Part shown: one piece after another, positions 12,301 through 23,262 of the stretch
How the letters are laid out: each line of letters opens with the position of its first letter
Numbering within the stretch: position 1 is the first letter of the stretch
From: Aldrovandia affinis
Lineage: Eukaryota; Chordata; Actinopteri; Notacanthiformes; Halosauridae
Assembly (NCBI GenBank): GCA_029706075.1
Contig: JAINUG010000011.1
Span: 6,206,001 to 6,270,000 of the forward strand
Length of the DNA: 64,000 nucleotides
Direction of reading: 5' to 3'
Made by a program: the position numbers and the translations under genes
The notes under the pieces: model-generated
What the model saw: the letters and a program-made list of their open reading frames with translations, nothing else
What the model was told of the DNA's origin: nothing
The model's database searches: none

Positions 12301-14250
12301 GTGTCGATTTCCCTCCACTGCTCTTAAGCACAAGCACAGAGCAGTTTCTTAAACTGTTCCTTCTAACATCTATGGAATCAGCAGGAAATGCAAACGCTTT
12401 TACTTTTATTGTTTCTAAAATAATGTTGGTGTGTTTGTTGTGGCAATTAGAATGCAATCACGTTATCCTTCCTGTACACAGCCAATTACAAAGCAGTACT
12501 TGTGATAAACCACAATAGTTTATTTTTAAAAGAGCAACCTTCAAAGTTTCCACAAATAGAAGAATTTGCCATTCGTTAAAAGCCCTGAGCTTGTCGCAGT
12601 TCATATAATTTTGGTTTTGGCTCGCGAGTAATTTGCAAGTATTATTTCAAATGAAATCCTTTCATGCAAGTTCTGCATGTTGTGTATTGTAGACAGCTGT
12701 CGAAAGTAATTGAAGTAATTTGATATGCACAATTTGAAGGTCCAACCCCAAAACATAATTCACTACTTTGATTTTAAGAAGGGACCGCATACAGCTTATC
12801 AGGTTTGGGCAAGGAGCAATGGTTTCCACCGATACTCCCTTCAACTGTTGCTTTTTAGCTGGGATTTCAATAAGCAGTACTTTTATTTTTAGGATTTGTT
12901 ACAGCATTTGTTAGAGGCACAGACCTCTAAAGCTGTCCTTGACACCATGATATGGGGGAACGGCATCATTTTACCAAGCGCAGCATCAGGAACACAATGG
13001 AAAACATCGTTTAAGCAGATCCACCCACTGCCCTCTCTGTAATCTTTGGCGGGTTCTGACTGCAAACGATGGGGCGGTGGAGGCAGCCATTCGGCTCCCT
13101 CCAGCCACAAAGCCACCCCAACCTAGAGAACCAGACATCCTCAGCCCAAAAACCTCCACTCCCAAAACCCCGGAGCCTTCCAGAAAGCTCTGGGGAGTGG
13201 CACCTCACCCCGGGGCGGGTCCACTCAGAGCCGATTGACTCCCCACCGATCCGTCCCCGTGAACCCAGCCTGTTTACTGTGGCTGGGAGGCTGTGACTGC
13301 CAGTGAACTGTCTGTCTGTCTGCCTGGCCCAGAGAACACTGGGCCAGGCCCCAGTCAGGCCTGTGGTGGAAGCACAGCATGCATAAGCACAAATGGCACC
13401 TCAACATTCTCCAGCTATCCCTCTTCACACATCTGCCTGGTTTAGTAGGCGAAGGTAAAACATTTTTATAACTTTGATTTTACTAGAGATTTAAATTAGA
13501 CAGGGTAAAAGTTTTCATTTTACAACCAACAATCCAGATTTTACATTCACTATGAAAAATTCATTCAGGTTTAAATATTTTAAGATTTTTGTAATGTCAA
13601 AATATAAACCCAAGTAAAACACACAACTTATAAAATTAACTACTTTAGATACTTTTTAATTAAATGACATGCATTGACATTTTTGACTATGTACTGTGTT
13701 TGAACTATACCTTAACAAATAAACAGTGCAGTTCTACTACCTGTCACTTTTCCTCTTGCTACACCCACAATATAATTTTGGAGCTGCTGTGGGGGCAGTT
13801 GTCTGAAATGGCATTTTAAATTCAGTATGTAAAAAATACAGGCTATAATCCATAGAGTAAGTGAATGTCACAGATGTGGGTAAATCACCCATTCCATTTT
13901 AGCTACAACACTTCACAAAGTCTCCAAATTGGCCTTGAAAGATTCTAGATATGATTGTTGTTATTTCCTGAAAAAAAGTCACTGAGAATATACAACAGCA
14001 ACTTTACTTGGCTTCGTGTGGCTACTGTAAGTAACCTTGCAGAGTTTCAAAACCAATTGAAAAGTATTCAAAAGTTGCTGAATATAGTGACAAACTGGTT
14101 AATATGGCCACAATACGCTCTCAGTAACTAAAAATGGAGATCTGATGTGATAAATAAAGCCACACAGTATCCTCAAAAATGATTCACACTCTTGATAAAG
14201 ATGAGCAAAGAAGGCTGTATAAAATAAAGAATACAGTTAATTAGTTATAT
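9321..14250. other. Long unique intergenic stretch
   Basis: No transposase, LINE, SINE or RNA gene was recognised across nearly 5 kb. Local features are an A homopolymer at about 10980-11002, a GC-richer block at about 12900-13440, and a perfect inverted repeat at 13322-13349. Open frames of 60-100 codons occur but overlap in several frames and carry no known motif. Confidence 0.5.
13322..13349. repeat. Perfect 10-bp inverted repeat
   Basis: GCCTGGCCCA and TGGGCCAGGC are perfect reverse complements separated by 8 bases (GAGAACAC). The hairpin is strong because its arms are mostly G/C. No element ends or RNA-gene context surround it. Confidence 0.85.
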
Positions 14251-14254
14251 TTAA

Positions 14255-14763
14255 GGGCATGCATTTTTCACCACCTCTCTCAAGAAGCTGCAGTTCCTTT
14301 CTGATCCTCAAGGAGATTTGATTGCTGTAGGCACTCTATTTTCAGTAATTAGTGACAATTACTGAAATGAACATGACCAATTATACAATTAAGTGCCAAG
14401 TGCAATCCCGGCAAGTCTACAAATTGACGTAGTTTCAGAGACTCATTTCAACATATCAGTTTATTTGCTCCAGGACAGGCATGATATGTCCTACAGAAGT
14501 GTCAACAGACATATTTTCACAATTGAAAGCAGTAGCCTACTTACAAATCAATCAGTATGATTATGTGTGGGTGTGTGTAGCGCCAACTGCTGACTAGTCT
14601 ACTACACTGCAATATGTACCTCATTTGTAGTAATTGAATGATTACTTTCGACCAGAATGCATTGATTGCTTAAGAAGCAGCTTCAGAACGTCCTCCATCA
14701 ACCTCTTGGTGTTGGAGGATGGAACTGCAGCTTACTGACAGAAGTGGTGAAAAATGCATGCCC
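14255..14763. mobile_element. 509-bp non-autonomous TIR element flanked by TTAA
   Basis: The left end GGGCATGCATTTTTCACCAC (14255-14274) is matched exactly by the reverse complement of the right end (14744-14763). The homology continues to about 43 bases with only a few mismatches, ending in AAGCTGCAGTTCC. Both ends are bordered by TTAA (14251-14254 and 14764-14767). TTAA targets are used by the piggyBac and Kolobok superfamilies. The termini start with GGG rather than the CCC usual for piggyBac, so superfamily assignment is open. No transposase reading frame lies inside, so it is a MITE-like copy mobilised in trans. A good match between the arms argues that it is not very old. Confidence 0.88.
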
Positions 14764-14959
14764 TTAACTATATTGTATGCTCAATCAAATGGGACAATTA
14801 TATTTTATACAATTGCTCAGAGAAAATATTTTAATAACAATTATTTAAAATAATATCCAATTAATGTAAATCTGCATTAAAATGCTACTATTTTTAGTTC
14901 ATCTCAATCCTAGGGGATACTTCCTGTTTCACTGGGGTATAAATATAAATATATAAAAT

Positions 14960-15330
14960 TCATTTGTCATCCATCACCATGGGGAAAGGCAAAGAACTCT
15001 CAGAAGAAACAAGACTAAGGGTTGTTGACCTTCACAACTCAGGAAATGGTTACAACAAATACATTGAAAACTAAAGATATCACTCTCCAATATACATTAT
15101 TATTATTAAGTCAATAATCAAGAAGTTTAAAACCACTGCAACTGTGATAAATCTGCCTGGTACAGGACACAAGTACATCTTGCCCCGACGCACAATGAGG
15201 CAGATGGTTGGGGACACACATTTTCCAGATCTACCATCAGACAACACTTCAATGCCAATAGGCTCTCTGTTGAGAGCGACCAACAAAAATCAGCATCATG
15301 ACAATCTCCTGACAATATGATCCCAATCAA
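14960..15330 (+). pseudogene. Tc1-like transposase, N-terminal fragment
   Basis: From an ATG at about 14980 the frame reads MGKGKELSEETRLRVVDLHN, the start of the helix-turn-helix DNA-binding region of a Tc1 transposase. It then breaks, and resumes with IIKKFKTTATVINLPGTGHK and ILPRRTMRQMV. The remainder decays before the catalytic domain. The related fragment at about 26300-26460 (IIRKFKATGTVTNLQGRGHK) shows the same segment, so the two are from related families. The element is cut off by the start of another Tc1 copy at 15384. Confidence 0.85.
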
Positions 15331-15600
15331 ACCTCAATCCCTCACCCCGTCATTTGTCATGTGATCACTGAAAAAAATATATACAGTGGGTATACAAAGT
15401 TTCGCCCCCTTGGACTTTTTCCACATTTTATTTTTATGATATCAAAATGGGATTTAAAAACAAATTACTATATAATGTAAAGTGAAAAATTTACATTTAT
15501 AAATGATTTACCAATAAAAAACAGACAATAATTCCTGTCAGTGATGATGATCATTCCATAAGTATTCACCCCTTTTGCTAAGACACCTAAATAAACGTAA

Positions 15601-16670
15601 GTGCAATCAATTACCTTCAGAGGTAATTTGCCTAGAACAGGCCATCCTCCAAAACTCAGCATCTGTGCAGGAAGGGAACTTATTATGGAGGCCACCAAGA
15701 TGCCTATGGCAACTCTAACAGAGTTACAGTCTTCCATGGCAGAGATGGGAGAAACTATCCATGCTTATCAAATCAGCATTTTATGTGAGGGTGACAAAAA
15801 GAAAACTGTTGTTGAAGAAAGCTCACATGAAATCTCACTTAGAGTTTGCCAGAAGCCATGTGGGAGACTCTCAAACCAAGTGGAGGAAGATTCTATAGTC
15901 TGATGAGACCAAGATTGAACTTTTTAGCCTTAATGTTAAGCGCAATCCTAATACCGTGCATGATACTGTGCACCTAATACTGTGTACTGTGCAAGAACAC
16001 TATCCCTAACCTGAAACATGGTGGTGGGGGCCTAATGCTATGAACATGTTTGAAAATAGAGGGCAAAATGGATGGAGCAAGATATAGATGGAGCAAAATG
16101 GATGGAGCAGGAAAACCTGCTGCAGTCTGCAAGAGACCTGGGATTTATATTTATAAGAGTTATATTATAGAGCTATATATGCCTCCGCTGGCAAACTGAC
16201 TGCCCCATCCCTCCGGGCACCTGGCAGCCTTCTTTCCCAATGTTACAGGTATGATATGCAGACGCCTGCAATGATGTCTATTGCCGTTTTACTGCACTGA
16301 TCTTGTGCGCTAACTATGATTGTTCTTACCTTGTATTAATGCACATCTTGTAAGTCGCTCTGGATAAGAGCGTCTGCTAAATGCTTAAAATGTAAAAAAA
16401 TTTAAACAATTTATTCCAGCAGGACAATAACCCAAAGCATACAGCAAAAGCCACATTGGACCGGTTGAAAACCAAAGAAAAAGCCCAGTCAAAGGCCAGA
16501 CCTCAATCCCATGAGAATCTGTAGAAAGATTTGAAAATTGCTTTTCACCAATGGTCCCCACCCAACCTGATCGAGGTCGAGCAATTTTGTAAATGAGAAT
16601 GGGTGAAAATTGCACTGTCCAGATGTGCAAAGCTGGTAGAAACTCACCCAAGTAGACTCACAGCTGTAAT
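15601..16670 (+). pseudogene. Tc1-like transposase remnant
   Basis: Reading in shifting frames gives parts of a Tc1 transposase. GHPPKLS and KMPMATLTELQSSMAEMGE come from the DNA-binding/linker region. After the L2 insertion, QQDNNPKHTAKATLDRLK carries the second catalytic aspartate motif, with further C-terminal sequence to about 16670. Many stops and frameshifts are present. The same TLRELQSS motif occurs in the relic at 42504-43488, so these two families are close relatives. Confidence 0.85.
16180..16398 (+). mobile_element. L2-type LINE 3' fragment with stem-loop tail
   Basis: It starts with CTGGCAAACTGACTGCCCCA, matching the ORF2 end at 5643-5690, and then jumps to a 3' UTR beginning GTTACAGGTATGATATGCAG. 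It ends with TCGCTCTGGATAAGAGCG, TCTGCTAAATG and CTTAAAATGTAAA. The GGATA loop flanked by complementary stem bases is the conserved 3' hairpin described for the eel LINE UnaL2 and its partner SINEs, where reverse transcriptase recognises it. The 5' end is truncated and part of the interior is missing. Insertion in the Tc1 copy dates it as younger. Confidence 0.9.
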
Positions 16671-16850
16671 CACTGTAATTGTGTTTCTACCAAGTATTAA
16701 GTCAAGGGGGGTGAATATTTGTGGAATTAATTATTGTCTTTTTTATTTGTAATTAATTAAGAAAAACCTTTAGAGTTGTTTTTTTACATATTGAGTAGAT
16801 TAGCCCATTGTTACTAGAGACAGTGTAATTAAGTCTATGGCCAATGAATG

Positions 16851-17990
16851 AATATATATATATATTTGTAATCACAGAATTGAGATGATCACAGTGTTTT
16901 TGTCATACTCTTTGGCCAAGTCCACCATAGGGAAAAACAATCTGAATCTGTTACAGTGACTATTTCCAGTCCTTGTGTCCTGCGGACCGAGCTAGAAAAA
17001 TATTTGGCATGGTTCAAGTTTTGTGTATGATCACTCATTTGCGTTTTCGTCCACCCATGAAACCTCTTAACTCAAATGCTGTCGTTATGTGCTAATTGGT
17101 GACGTTATTAATTGGCACATATGAACAGATAGGGCAGATATGCGATAAATACCTCATCACACCAGACTGCTTTGTGTTCTGTATTTGGCCTCATTCTGAG
17201 GCTAATCATTCAATAAACAACTATTTTAAATGCAATCTGTATTCAACTAAACAGTTCAAAGTATTTAAGCATTGCTCCTGATCATAACTTGGCACTTGCT
17301 CTTCAACAGAGATGACAAAATTGCCAGTCGGTATTGTGTTAAGGCACTGATATTAAGGGATTAAAAGCAGCTGATCTGATCGGCCATAATGAAACCAAAA
17401 CCTCACCACGCCCACACGTAATTTATTATTCTTAAACCAAATTATTTTACAACTTCACTGTCTCTTGTCACAAAATTACCACAATGGTGGGCATGCCTTA
17501 ATGCGCCACCATCCTGAATGAACACTAGCAACTGTGCATTGCACCTTGACAATGAAACTAGAGCTGATAATGTGTTCTGCCTTCATGTTAAAGGCAGCAT
17601 TGAGGGTACAGGGTGTACTGTAAGTTGAAGCCATCTGTTGTGCACAGTCAGGAGGGTACAGACTGACACAACATTCTCCTTTAGTACAAAGTTCAGAGGG
17701 GTTCATTCATGGACTAGCATCAGATAGTACTCTATTGTTCAATTAATGGCTTTCCTGAATGACTATTACCAAAATAGCAAGTGTCATGAAAGCATGATTT
17801 GTGCTTCAGTTTAAAAATAGCAGAGAAATACTAACAAGTTGAGGTTTGAAGTTCTCTGAGTTTATTGTCGACAGCAGGCTGGCAAACACCAGAGGGGGAG
17901 GGGGAAGGAGGGCAAGAAGAACTGTCGTTGTCCTGCCACAGGAATTCCGCCATCCAGAGTTTCTTTCTCATGTGATCATCACCACAACCA
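16851..17990. other. Unique intergenic sequence
   Basis: No gene or transposon body was recognised. A short (TA)n run lies at about 16853-16865. Confidence 0.45.
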
Positions 17991-18159
17991 CTGCATTCCA
18001 GAACTTAAAAACATGTTGACCAAAGGGGACTCATCAATCCAGAATATTCCACTACCCTGCTCTTAAAATCCTAATGGTTTCACTTGCTCCGTCCTAACCA
18101 CCTGCCTGTATGAGTGTGTTTATCATTTAGCGGCTCTGGGGGCAGGACACTACACCCTA

Positions 18160-18745
18160 ACCCCACGTATTGAGTAGAACCATCCATTGGGGAGGCCATG
18201 GATTGTGCTTGACTTCATCCTGGTGTTCATGAATACTCTTGAATACTTTTAGCAATGTTTGTGTGGGCATTATTGTCTTGGAATATGGGAACATCTTGAG
18301 GAACCAATGTTTGCACCATAGGGGGCACCTGGTCACCTAAAATGGCTTTGTATTCCTTGGCCTTCTACCATGCAAAGTAATAATCGGACTCATTGACTCC
18401 CATGAGATGGCAGCCCCTACCATAACAGATGCACCACAGTTAGGAAAAGGCAATGTGGGTTGAAGGCTTCCTTTGACTTTCCCTAAAGTTAAACCCATCC
18501 AGATGTAGGAAAAGGAGTGAAAGACAACTCAAAAGTCCATATTTCTTACGTTGCTCAGAAGTCCAGGTTTTGTGCTCATTACACCAGGTTATGCAATATT
18601 GTGCATTAGTGTTAGATTCAGTTCTGTGGTAATGTTGAAGTTGTTGTTTTGTCTTGTTAAGTGTCACTGTCAGTGAGCTTTGGCTTCGACCACTATTTCC
18701 TGATGCACTTTTTTCTTGTTTGGCATATGCCGTCATGATTTTTGA
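18160..18745 (-). pseudogene. Tc1-like transposase remnant, minus strand
   Basis: On the minus strand a 98-codon frame (18440-18736) contains a Tc1 segment with WCNEHKTWTSEQRKK, equivalent to the region just before the first catalytic aspartate. Downstream, at 18290-18440, sequence corresponding to the domain after the GGSVMVW motif is readable with breaks. The stretch at about 18290-18440 is the reverse complement counterpart of 41770-41945, so both belong to the same Tc1 family. The ends could not be delimited; the outer sequence from about 17995 may be part of the same copy. Confidence 0.75.
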
Positions 18746-18904
18746 TACCTATATTATTGGAACAGTGTAAAAATTATATAAATAATTTTGCCGTTTCTGT
18801 TTTCATTTCTGTGGCTGGTGCACCTAAAATTTGAACATCAGCTATTTAAACAGCTATTTGTCAAAATCTGTTAAATCTCTCACCTTGCTTTAGAAACTCA
18901 CAGA

Positions 18905-19460
18905 ATAAAATGTTGATTTTAAAACCTCCAATAGATGCAAAAAGAAAACCCCAAAACATCAACCACCACCACCATATTTTTCACCATAGGTATAAGGCCT
19001 TTTCAACATGAGCGTCTTTCTTCCGACACAAAAATCCACTGCTGGTGTGCATGGCCAAAAATCTAAATTTTGGTCTCATCTGACCACAAAACCCGGTTCC
19101 AATCGGGGTTCCAATGCTGCCGATCACCGTTTGGAACAGGGTATTATGAAATGTTTTACAAACAGCAGTACTAATATTTTTGACTAACAGTCCAGTTTCT
19201 AGATTTTTCTTCTGATATGATACCGAATCAATATGTGTTGTACCTGGTGCTCCTTGAAGTGCTAAAAAGGACTCTAATTGAATCTGACAATAATTTTCAC
19301 ATCTTTCTCATAAGCTGTCCCTGATGCCATCAGCGACATTACTATGTTAATGGTTGCCATGACAGCATGAGCAATGCTCATTAATGACCCGGGTGGTTGT
19401 TTTGCAGCTCACAATGTTCTGGGCGATATATTCTTCTGCGTCAAATTGAAGTGGTCAATT
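18905..19460 (-). pseudogene. Second Tc1-like transposase remnant, minus strand
   Basis: Reverse-strand reading of about 19110-18950 gives VLWSDETKI, the first catalytic aspartate motif of Tc1 transposases, followed by FGHAHQQWIFV. It ends in a GTGGTGGTGG-rich segment where the usual GGGSVMVWG motif would be. Upstream sequence to about 19460 is compatible with a decayed N-terminal half. It abuts the previous relic but represents another family, since the two have different flanking motifs. Confidence 0.7.
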
Positions 19461-19743
19461 CCTTTTTGAAATATCTTCACAAGAAAATAATTTGTGACCC
19501 AATTTTCATACATTTTTCAATCAAATAAATAACAAGACAAAGTTTTAGACATCACTACCTTGATTGTATACAGTATGTGTAATCAGAATGTCACAGCCCA
19601 ACATAAATTGAATTGAATTGAAATTAAAATGATAAACATAGATATATAGATCTTTATTCAAAATCATAACTTTTTACATGCTGGATACATTTTTGAATCA
19701 AGCTTGAAGGTAAACAGAGCTTTCCGTTGCTGGGGTAACATTC

Positions 19744-19746
19744 ATT

Positions 19747-19777
<31 letters not shown>

Positions 19778-19794
19778 TTATTATTATTATTATT
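19744..19794. repeat. (ATT)n microsatellite
   Basis: About 17 trinucleotide units with one TTTTT interruption. Confidence 0.95.
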
Positions 19795-20984
19795 TCTGCA
19801 TACAGTACTAAAAAGAAAATCATATTCTTTACTCCCACAATCTCTGCTCTCATGGAACGCGATTCATCAGCAAGCAGGAATGAGCGTTAGGGTAGGTTGG
19901 CTTATAAGTAACATTGGCAAGCAAGGAAGAGACAAGATAAGTCAGAGGAATGAAAGTGCGAGAAGACTATGAGGACGAGAAACGCAAAACTCCTTACAGC
20001 CTTCAGGCATTTTATTGCTTTTCTCACACAAACCCTCTCTAATCACGGCCTGGAAAAATCCTCCAGGAATAGCCATCATTTTCAAAAGAAATTACAGATC
20101 ACAAGTTTATTAAGGGTTACTTTCTTGCCAAGTTCTAACAGATTGTTTAAGAAACTTCAGTTCTTTAAAAAATTTCCGAGTTTGATGGGTGCAGACAATT
20201 GAACAAAATATTTTGGGAGACTTTTTTTCCTCCTTGCAATAGCTTTCCAAAGTGAAATGAAGCTTTTTAAAATGTGATGAAACCAAGCAACAACGCTAAA
20301 CTAAAATAGTACACTCTGCCTTCAAGTAATCAATTCAAGGTTATCACAACTGTGAAATGTATCAATTTAATAGCAACAATCATAACAAGTAATTCCATGA
20401 TTCTAAAGTCAAATGAATTCATGCATGCAAATCCATTGAAGACTTTCACATGCTGGGACTAAGGCTGTCTCTCTTTCTGTCTTGCTTTGTCCCTCTCCTT
20501 CTCTCCCTCTCCCTCTCACTCTCGCTGTCTTTCTCTCTTCCTCCCTTTCCTGCCAAACTCAGTGGTCAGTAGCGTTTACACAAGGCTTTAATCTGCTGTA
20601 AGATTTATGGGATGGAGCTGTTCATTAGAGCGCTCTGAAGTCAGGGTGTAGTGGCGGGGGGGCAGGCCAGATGCTCATCCCCGGCGGAGTGGCCCGGTGC
20701 AGCCGACTTCTTGGCATGCGGCGACGGAAGTCCTCCGCCGTCAGATTGTGACATTGGACACGCTTCTCTCTTGTTTACGAAGGGCAGGAGCCCGGAAAAA
20801 AAAGAAAAAAGAAAAGAATGGCAAAAAAAAGAGAAAAAAAACGCCGCCGGGATTGTTCGTCCCGAAAACCTGTGAGGTCGTTTGGGAAACGACTCGGAGG
20901 GCCTGTTGAATAGCGCTTGACCACATTCAAAGCATCACCCCGTCCACAACAGATGTTTGTTTTTTGTCCGTCCTACAACACAGA
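19795..20984. other. Unique sequence with pyrimidine- and purine-rich tracts
   Basis: A CT-rich tract occupies about 20467-20550 and an A/G-rich tract about 20790-20860. A GC-richer block lies between them (about 20640-20770). Open frames across the A/G tract encode Lys/Arg-rich strings and are not credible genes. Confidence 0.5.
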
Positions 20985-21140
20985 GTCTGTTAAATGTGTT
21001 TTTTTCTTCATAAACACAGCTTGGCAAGTTAAGCATTCACTAAAATTAACTCGCCAACTTGTGTTTGTGAAGAAGAAAAAAAATAACATTGTATTTGTAA
21101 GTCAAAGACAAGGACAAATCCAGACCACAGTATCTTAAAC
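20985..21140. repeat. Dispersed repeat with 27-bp hairpin, copy A
   Basis: Arms at 21006-21032 and 21046-21072 are reverse complements with few mismatches around a 13-base loop. The left arm begins CTTCATAAACACAG and the right arm ends TGTTTGTGAAG. The repeat continues to the right with AAGTCAAAGAC and ACAAATCCAGACCAC. Related copies occur at 30262-30480 and probably 33945-34110. No TSD or coding capacity was seen. Confidence 0.7.
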
Positions 21141-21916
21141 CTGGGACTGGTAAGTCTCAGCACATTTTTTTGGAGCGTTTGAGAAGGAGTCACAAAGCAA
21201 ACAGAGGACATGAGCAATACAGTGATACCCCCTCCACACTGTCTCCTAACTCTGAATACAGGTTAATAAGGTTCTAGGGCCCCATCTTGATAAGTCACCA
21301 GTGTGGACAGTTACACATGTGAGTTTTGGGAACTGAAAGTCCCCTCTTTCCAGCAAGGCTAAACGTTGAGGCGCTCAGACATCAGAGTTCTCCATCTGAG
21401 CCCAGGGAGCCTAACCACACTGCAGAACCCACCAACAGATATGTGGCTTCTCTCTTCCTCATTGACTATATCTCATTTAAAAAAGAAAAAAAAAAATATA
21501 TATATAAATACATATATGAAGACTTCGGATGCAAAAGCAGATGAATCCATTCTTGTCATTTTCAGTAAATCAAGATTTTTTATTGTGCTTTCTTGGTATG
21601 ACTTATCAATTCCAAAAAGGGTGACCCTAAATTGATGTAAACAAAGTAACAGAAAGACAGATTAAAAAAATCTAAATTTAAAATAATATATATAATTTGA
21701 TATGTTTCAGTTTGTTTTGCTACATAATTTCTGATTGTGGGGGACTGCATTTGCTCTCTGCCCTGATATTATGGTGAAAAGACAAATCTTGTCCTTGTCC
21801 GTAGGCCACTGTTCTGAATTGTACTGCGCAGTTGTCCGAATTTAGTATTTTGTATCTTTTAAAGGATGAAATACAGTAGGGAATATCTCGGTGTGCTAAA
21901 AAGAAGCCACGGCGTG
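21141..21916. other. Unique intergenic sequence
   Basis: No gene or element was recognised. An A/T-rich simple stretch lies at about 21478-21515. Confidence 0.45.
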
Positions 21917-22125
21917 TATCAGTGTCACGTCTCGTGTTCGTGTTCCCCGTAATTAGGTGTTTTTGTTTATTCCATGTTTTCCTGGTTGTCCGGTCCGTAT
22001 TTTCACTTTCGCTTACCTGTTTCCAGTCTCGTCATTGTATTATTGTTTTCACTTGTTCCTCATGTGTCTGATTGCAGTTAGCTGCATTCTTGATAATTCC
22101 TGATTGTTTCACGTAATGTCTGATG

Positions 22126-22133
22126 TATATAAG
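22126..22133 (+). promoter_or_regulatory. TATA box of the solo LTR
   Basis: TATATAAG lies 203 bases into the LTR, in the position expected for the U3 promoter. The polyadenylation signal is about 420 bases downstream. Confidence 0.7.
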
Positions 22134-22416
22134 CTGTGCGTTTTCCCATGTTCGTTGCCAGATTGTCTTGTGCTCGGCTTATGCATTCACTACTTTCCAG
22201 CGGTTTCTTTGTTTACCCGAGTCTTGTTCCATTGTGTTTGTGTTCGTGCTTCTGTGTTAGTTTGTATCCCAGTCTCGTTTACGATCCACCTGTTTGTGCT
22301 TCTCGTGGTTCCAGCCCCGCTCCTCTTTGTGTTCCCCGGACTGTTTTCCTGATACCGACCTCCGCTTGCCCATTGACCACGTCTTGCCTGCCTGCGATAC
22401 AGTTGGACCTGGAAAC

Positions 22417-22500
22417 GAACTTTGCCTGTCCCCGACTACTCTCTGGATTTCCCAATTGCTTGGTTTGCCCCTGCTTGAACTTTGCCTGTCCCCGACTACT
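22417..22500 (+). repeat. 60-bp internal duplication in the LTR
   Basis: The segment GAACTTTGCCTGTCCCCGAC with following TACT occurs at 22417-22440 and 22477-22500, exactly 60 bases apart, and a weaker third copy (ATGAACTTTACCTGT) follows near 22526. Such duplications are common in LTRs and change between subfamilies. Confidence 0.85.
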
Positions 22501-22549
22501 CCTGTATTGCCCTAATTGCTCCCGTATGAACTTTACCTGTTGTTTTTGC

Positions 22550-22555
22550 AATAAA
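22550..22555 (+). terminator. Polyadenylation signal of the solo LTR
   Basis: AATAAA lies 55 bases before the LTR end and fits the R/U5 arrangement. Confidence 0.65.
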
Positions 22556-22780
22556 GAACATTAATGCATTCTTGGGTCCACGCCTGGTTTTCCAACACCG
22601 TTCCTGACATATCAGTTTCTGCAACAAACCATTGAATAACTACATAAAACATGAGATATATCGAGTTTTGCAACAAAACTATTTGGAAATCGCAAAGACG
22701 GCACTGATCTCAATCACGACTTGTTTGGTTTTGTTTTGGCAGGAATGGCGTTTATCAGTTTTTGTGTATGAACTCCTCAT

Positions 22781-22787
<7 letters not shown>

Positions 22788-22823
<36 letters not shown>
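22788..22823. repeat. (TA)n microsatellite
   Basis: About 18 uninterrupted TA units. Confidence 0.97.
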
Positions 22824-22826
<3 letters not shown>

Positions 22827-22854
22827 TGAAAAATGTGAACTGATCAATGCACAA

Positions 22855-22920
22855 GCCACTGCTACTCAACAAAAATGAACACACAAAGCCACTGCTACTC
22901 AACAAAAATGAACACACAAA
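22855..22920. repeat. Exact 33-bp tandem duplication
   Basis: Two identical copies of a 33-bp unit starting GCCACTGCTACTCAAC and ending ACACACAAA, at 22855-22887 and 22888-22920. Identity implies a recent event. Confidence 0.95.
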
Positions 22921-23175
22921 TAGCCAGGTTGAGCACACAAGACTTGAATGTAGAATTACTGTACTTTTTATTTACTGAAAATTACTTTGTGACATAGATT
23001 TCAACTTGATAGATGCCAACAGAATCATATGACAATCTAGAAAAGTGCAAACACCTATGATTCAACATGCAGATGAAAGCCGCTTCTTCAAAAAACATAA
23101 AGCTGTTGGACAGCAGAGCAATAGAAATATTAAAGCAGGCATCCTATTTAATATTGATTAAAGGGACGTATTCCA

Positions 23176-23262
23176 AACCCAGAATTGAATCTATGATCTT
23201 ATGGCTCTCAAGCAGACGCACTGTAATAACCCGTCAGCATCGTTACAGCAGAGATCGAAAAA
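23176..23262 (-). mobile_element. tRNA-like SINE head, decayed
   Basis: On the minus strand, CAGTGCGTCTGCTTGAGAGC followed by AGATTCAATTCTGG resembles the anticodon-to-T-arm region of a tRNA-derived SINE, with a degenerate B box. No intact cloverleaf, clear A box or tail was found. Confidence 0.35.

Larger units (their letters stand above)
15384..16850 (+). mobile_element. Tc1-like transposon carrying a nested L2 tail
   Basis: The left end CAGTGGGTATACAAAG follows TA (15382-15383), a typical fish Tc1 terminus. A second internal repeat copy with GTATTCACCCC lies at about 15560. Its inverted counterpart (GGGGGGTGAATATTTG, about 16705) and the inverted AATTATTGTCT segment mark the right terminal region, which fades at about 16850. 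The body encodes a decayed transposase and is interrupted at about 16180-16398 by an L2 LINE fragment. Confidence 0.83.
21923..22609 (+). mobile_element. Solo LTR of a Ty3/gypsy-type retrotransposon
   Basis: The 687-bp unit starts TGTCACGTC and ends CGTTCCTGACA, giving the TG...CA termini of an LTR, with a short inverted TGTCA/TGACA. It is bordered by an identical 6-bp repeat TATCAG (21917-21922 and 22610-22615), a likely target duplication. A TATATAAG box at 22126-22133 and AATAAA at 22550-22555 fit the U3-R-U5 layout. The interior is C/T-rich and carries a 60-bp period near the 3' side. No internal gag-pol is attached, so the provirus was lost by LTR-LTR recombination. The clear ends suggest recent origin. 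The frame 22136-22564 is a chance frame in the LTR. Confidence 0.92.

Noticed and set aside
22136-22564. 142-codon frame with many Cys and Pro
   Set aside because: It lies inside the solo LTR and spans its 60-bp duplication; LTRs do not normally encode proteins and no homology is recognised.
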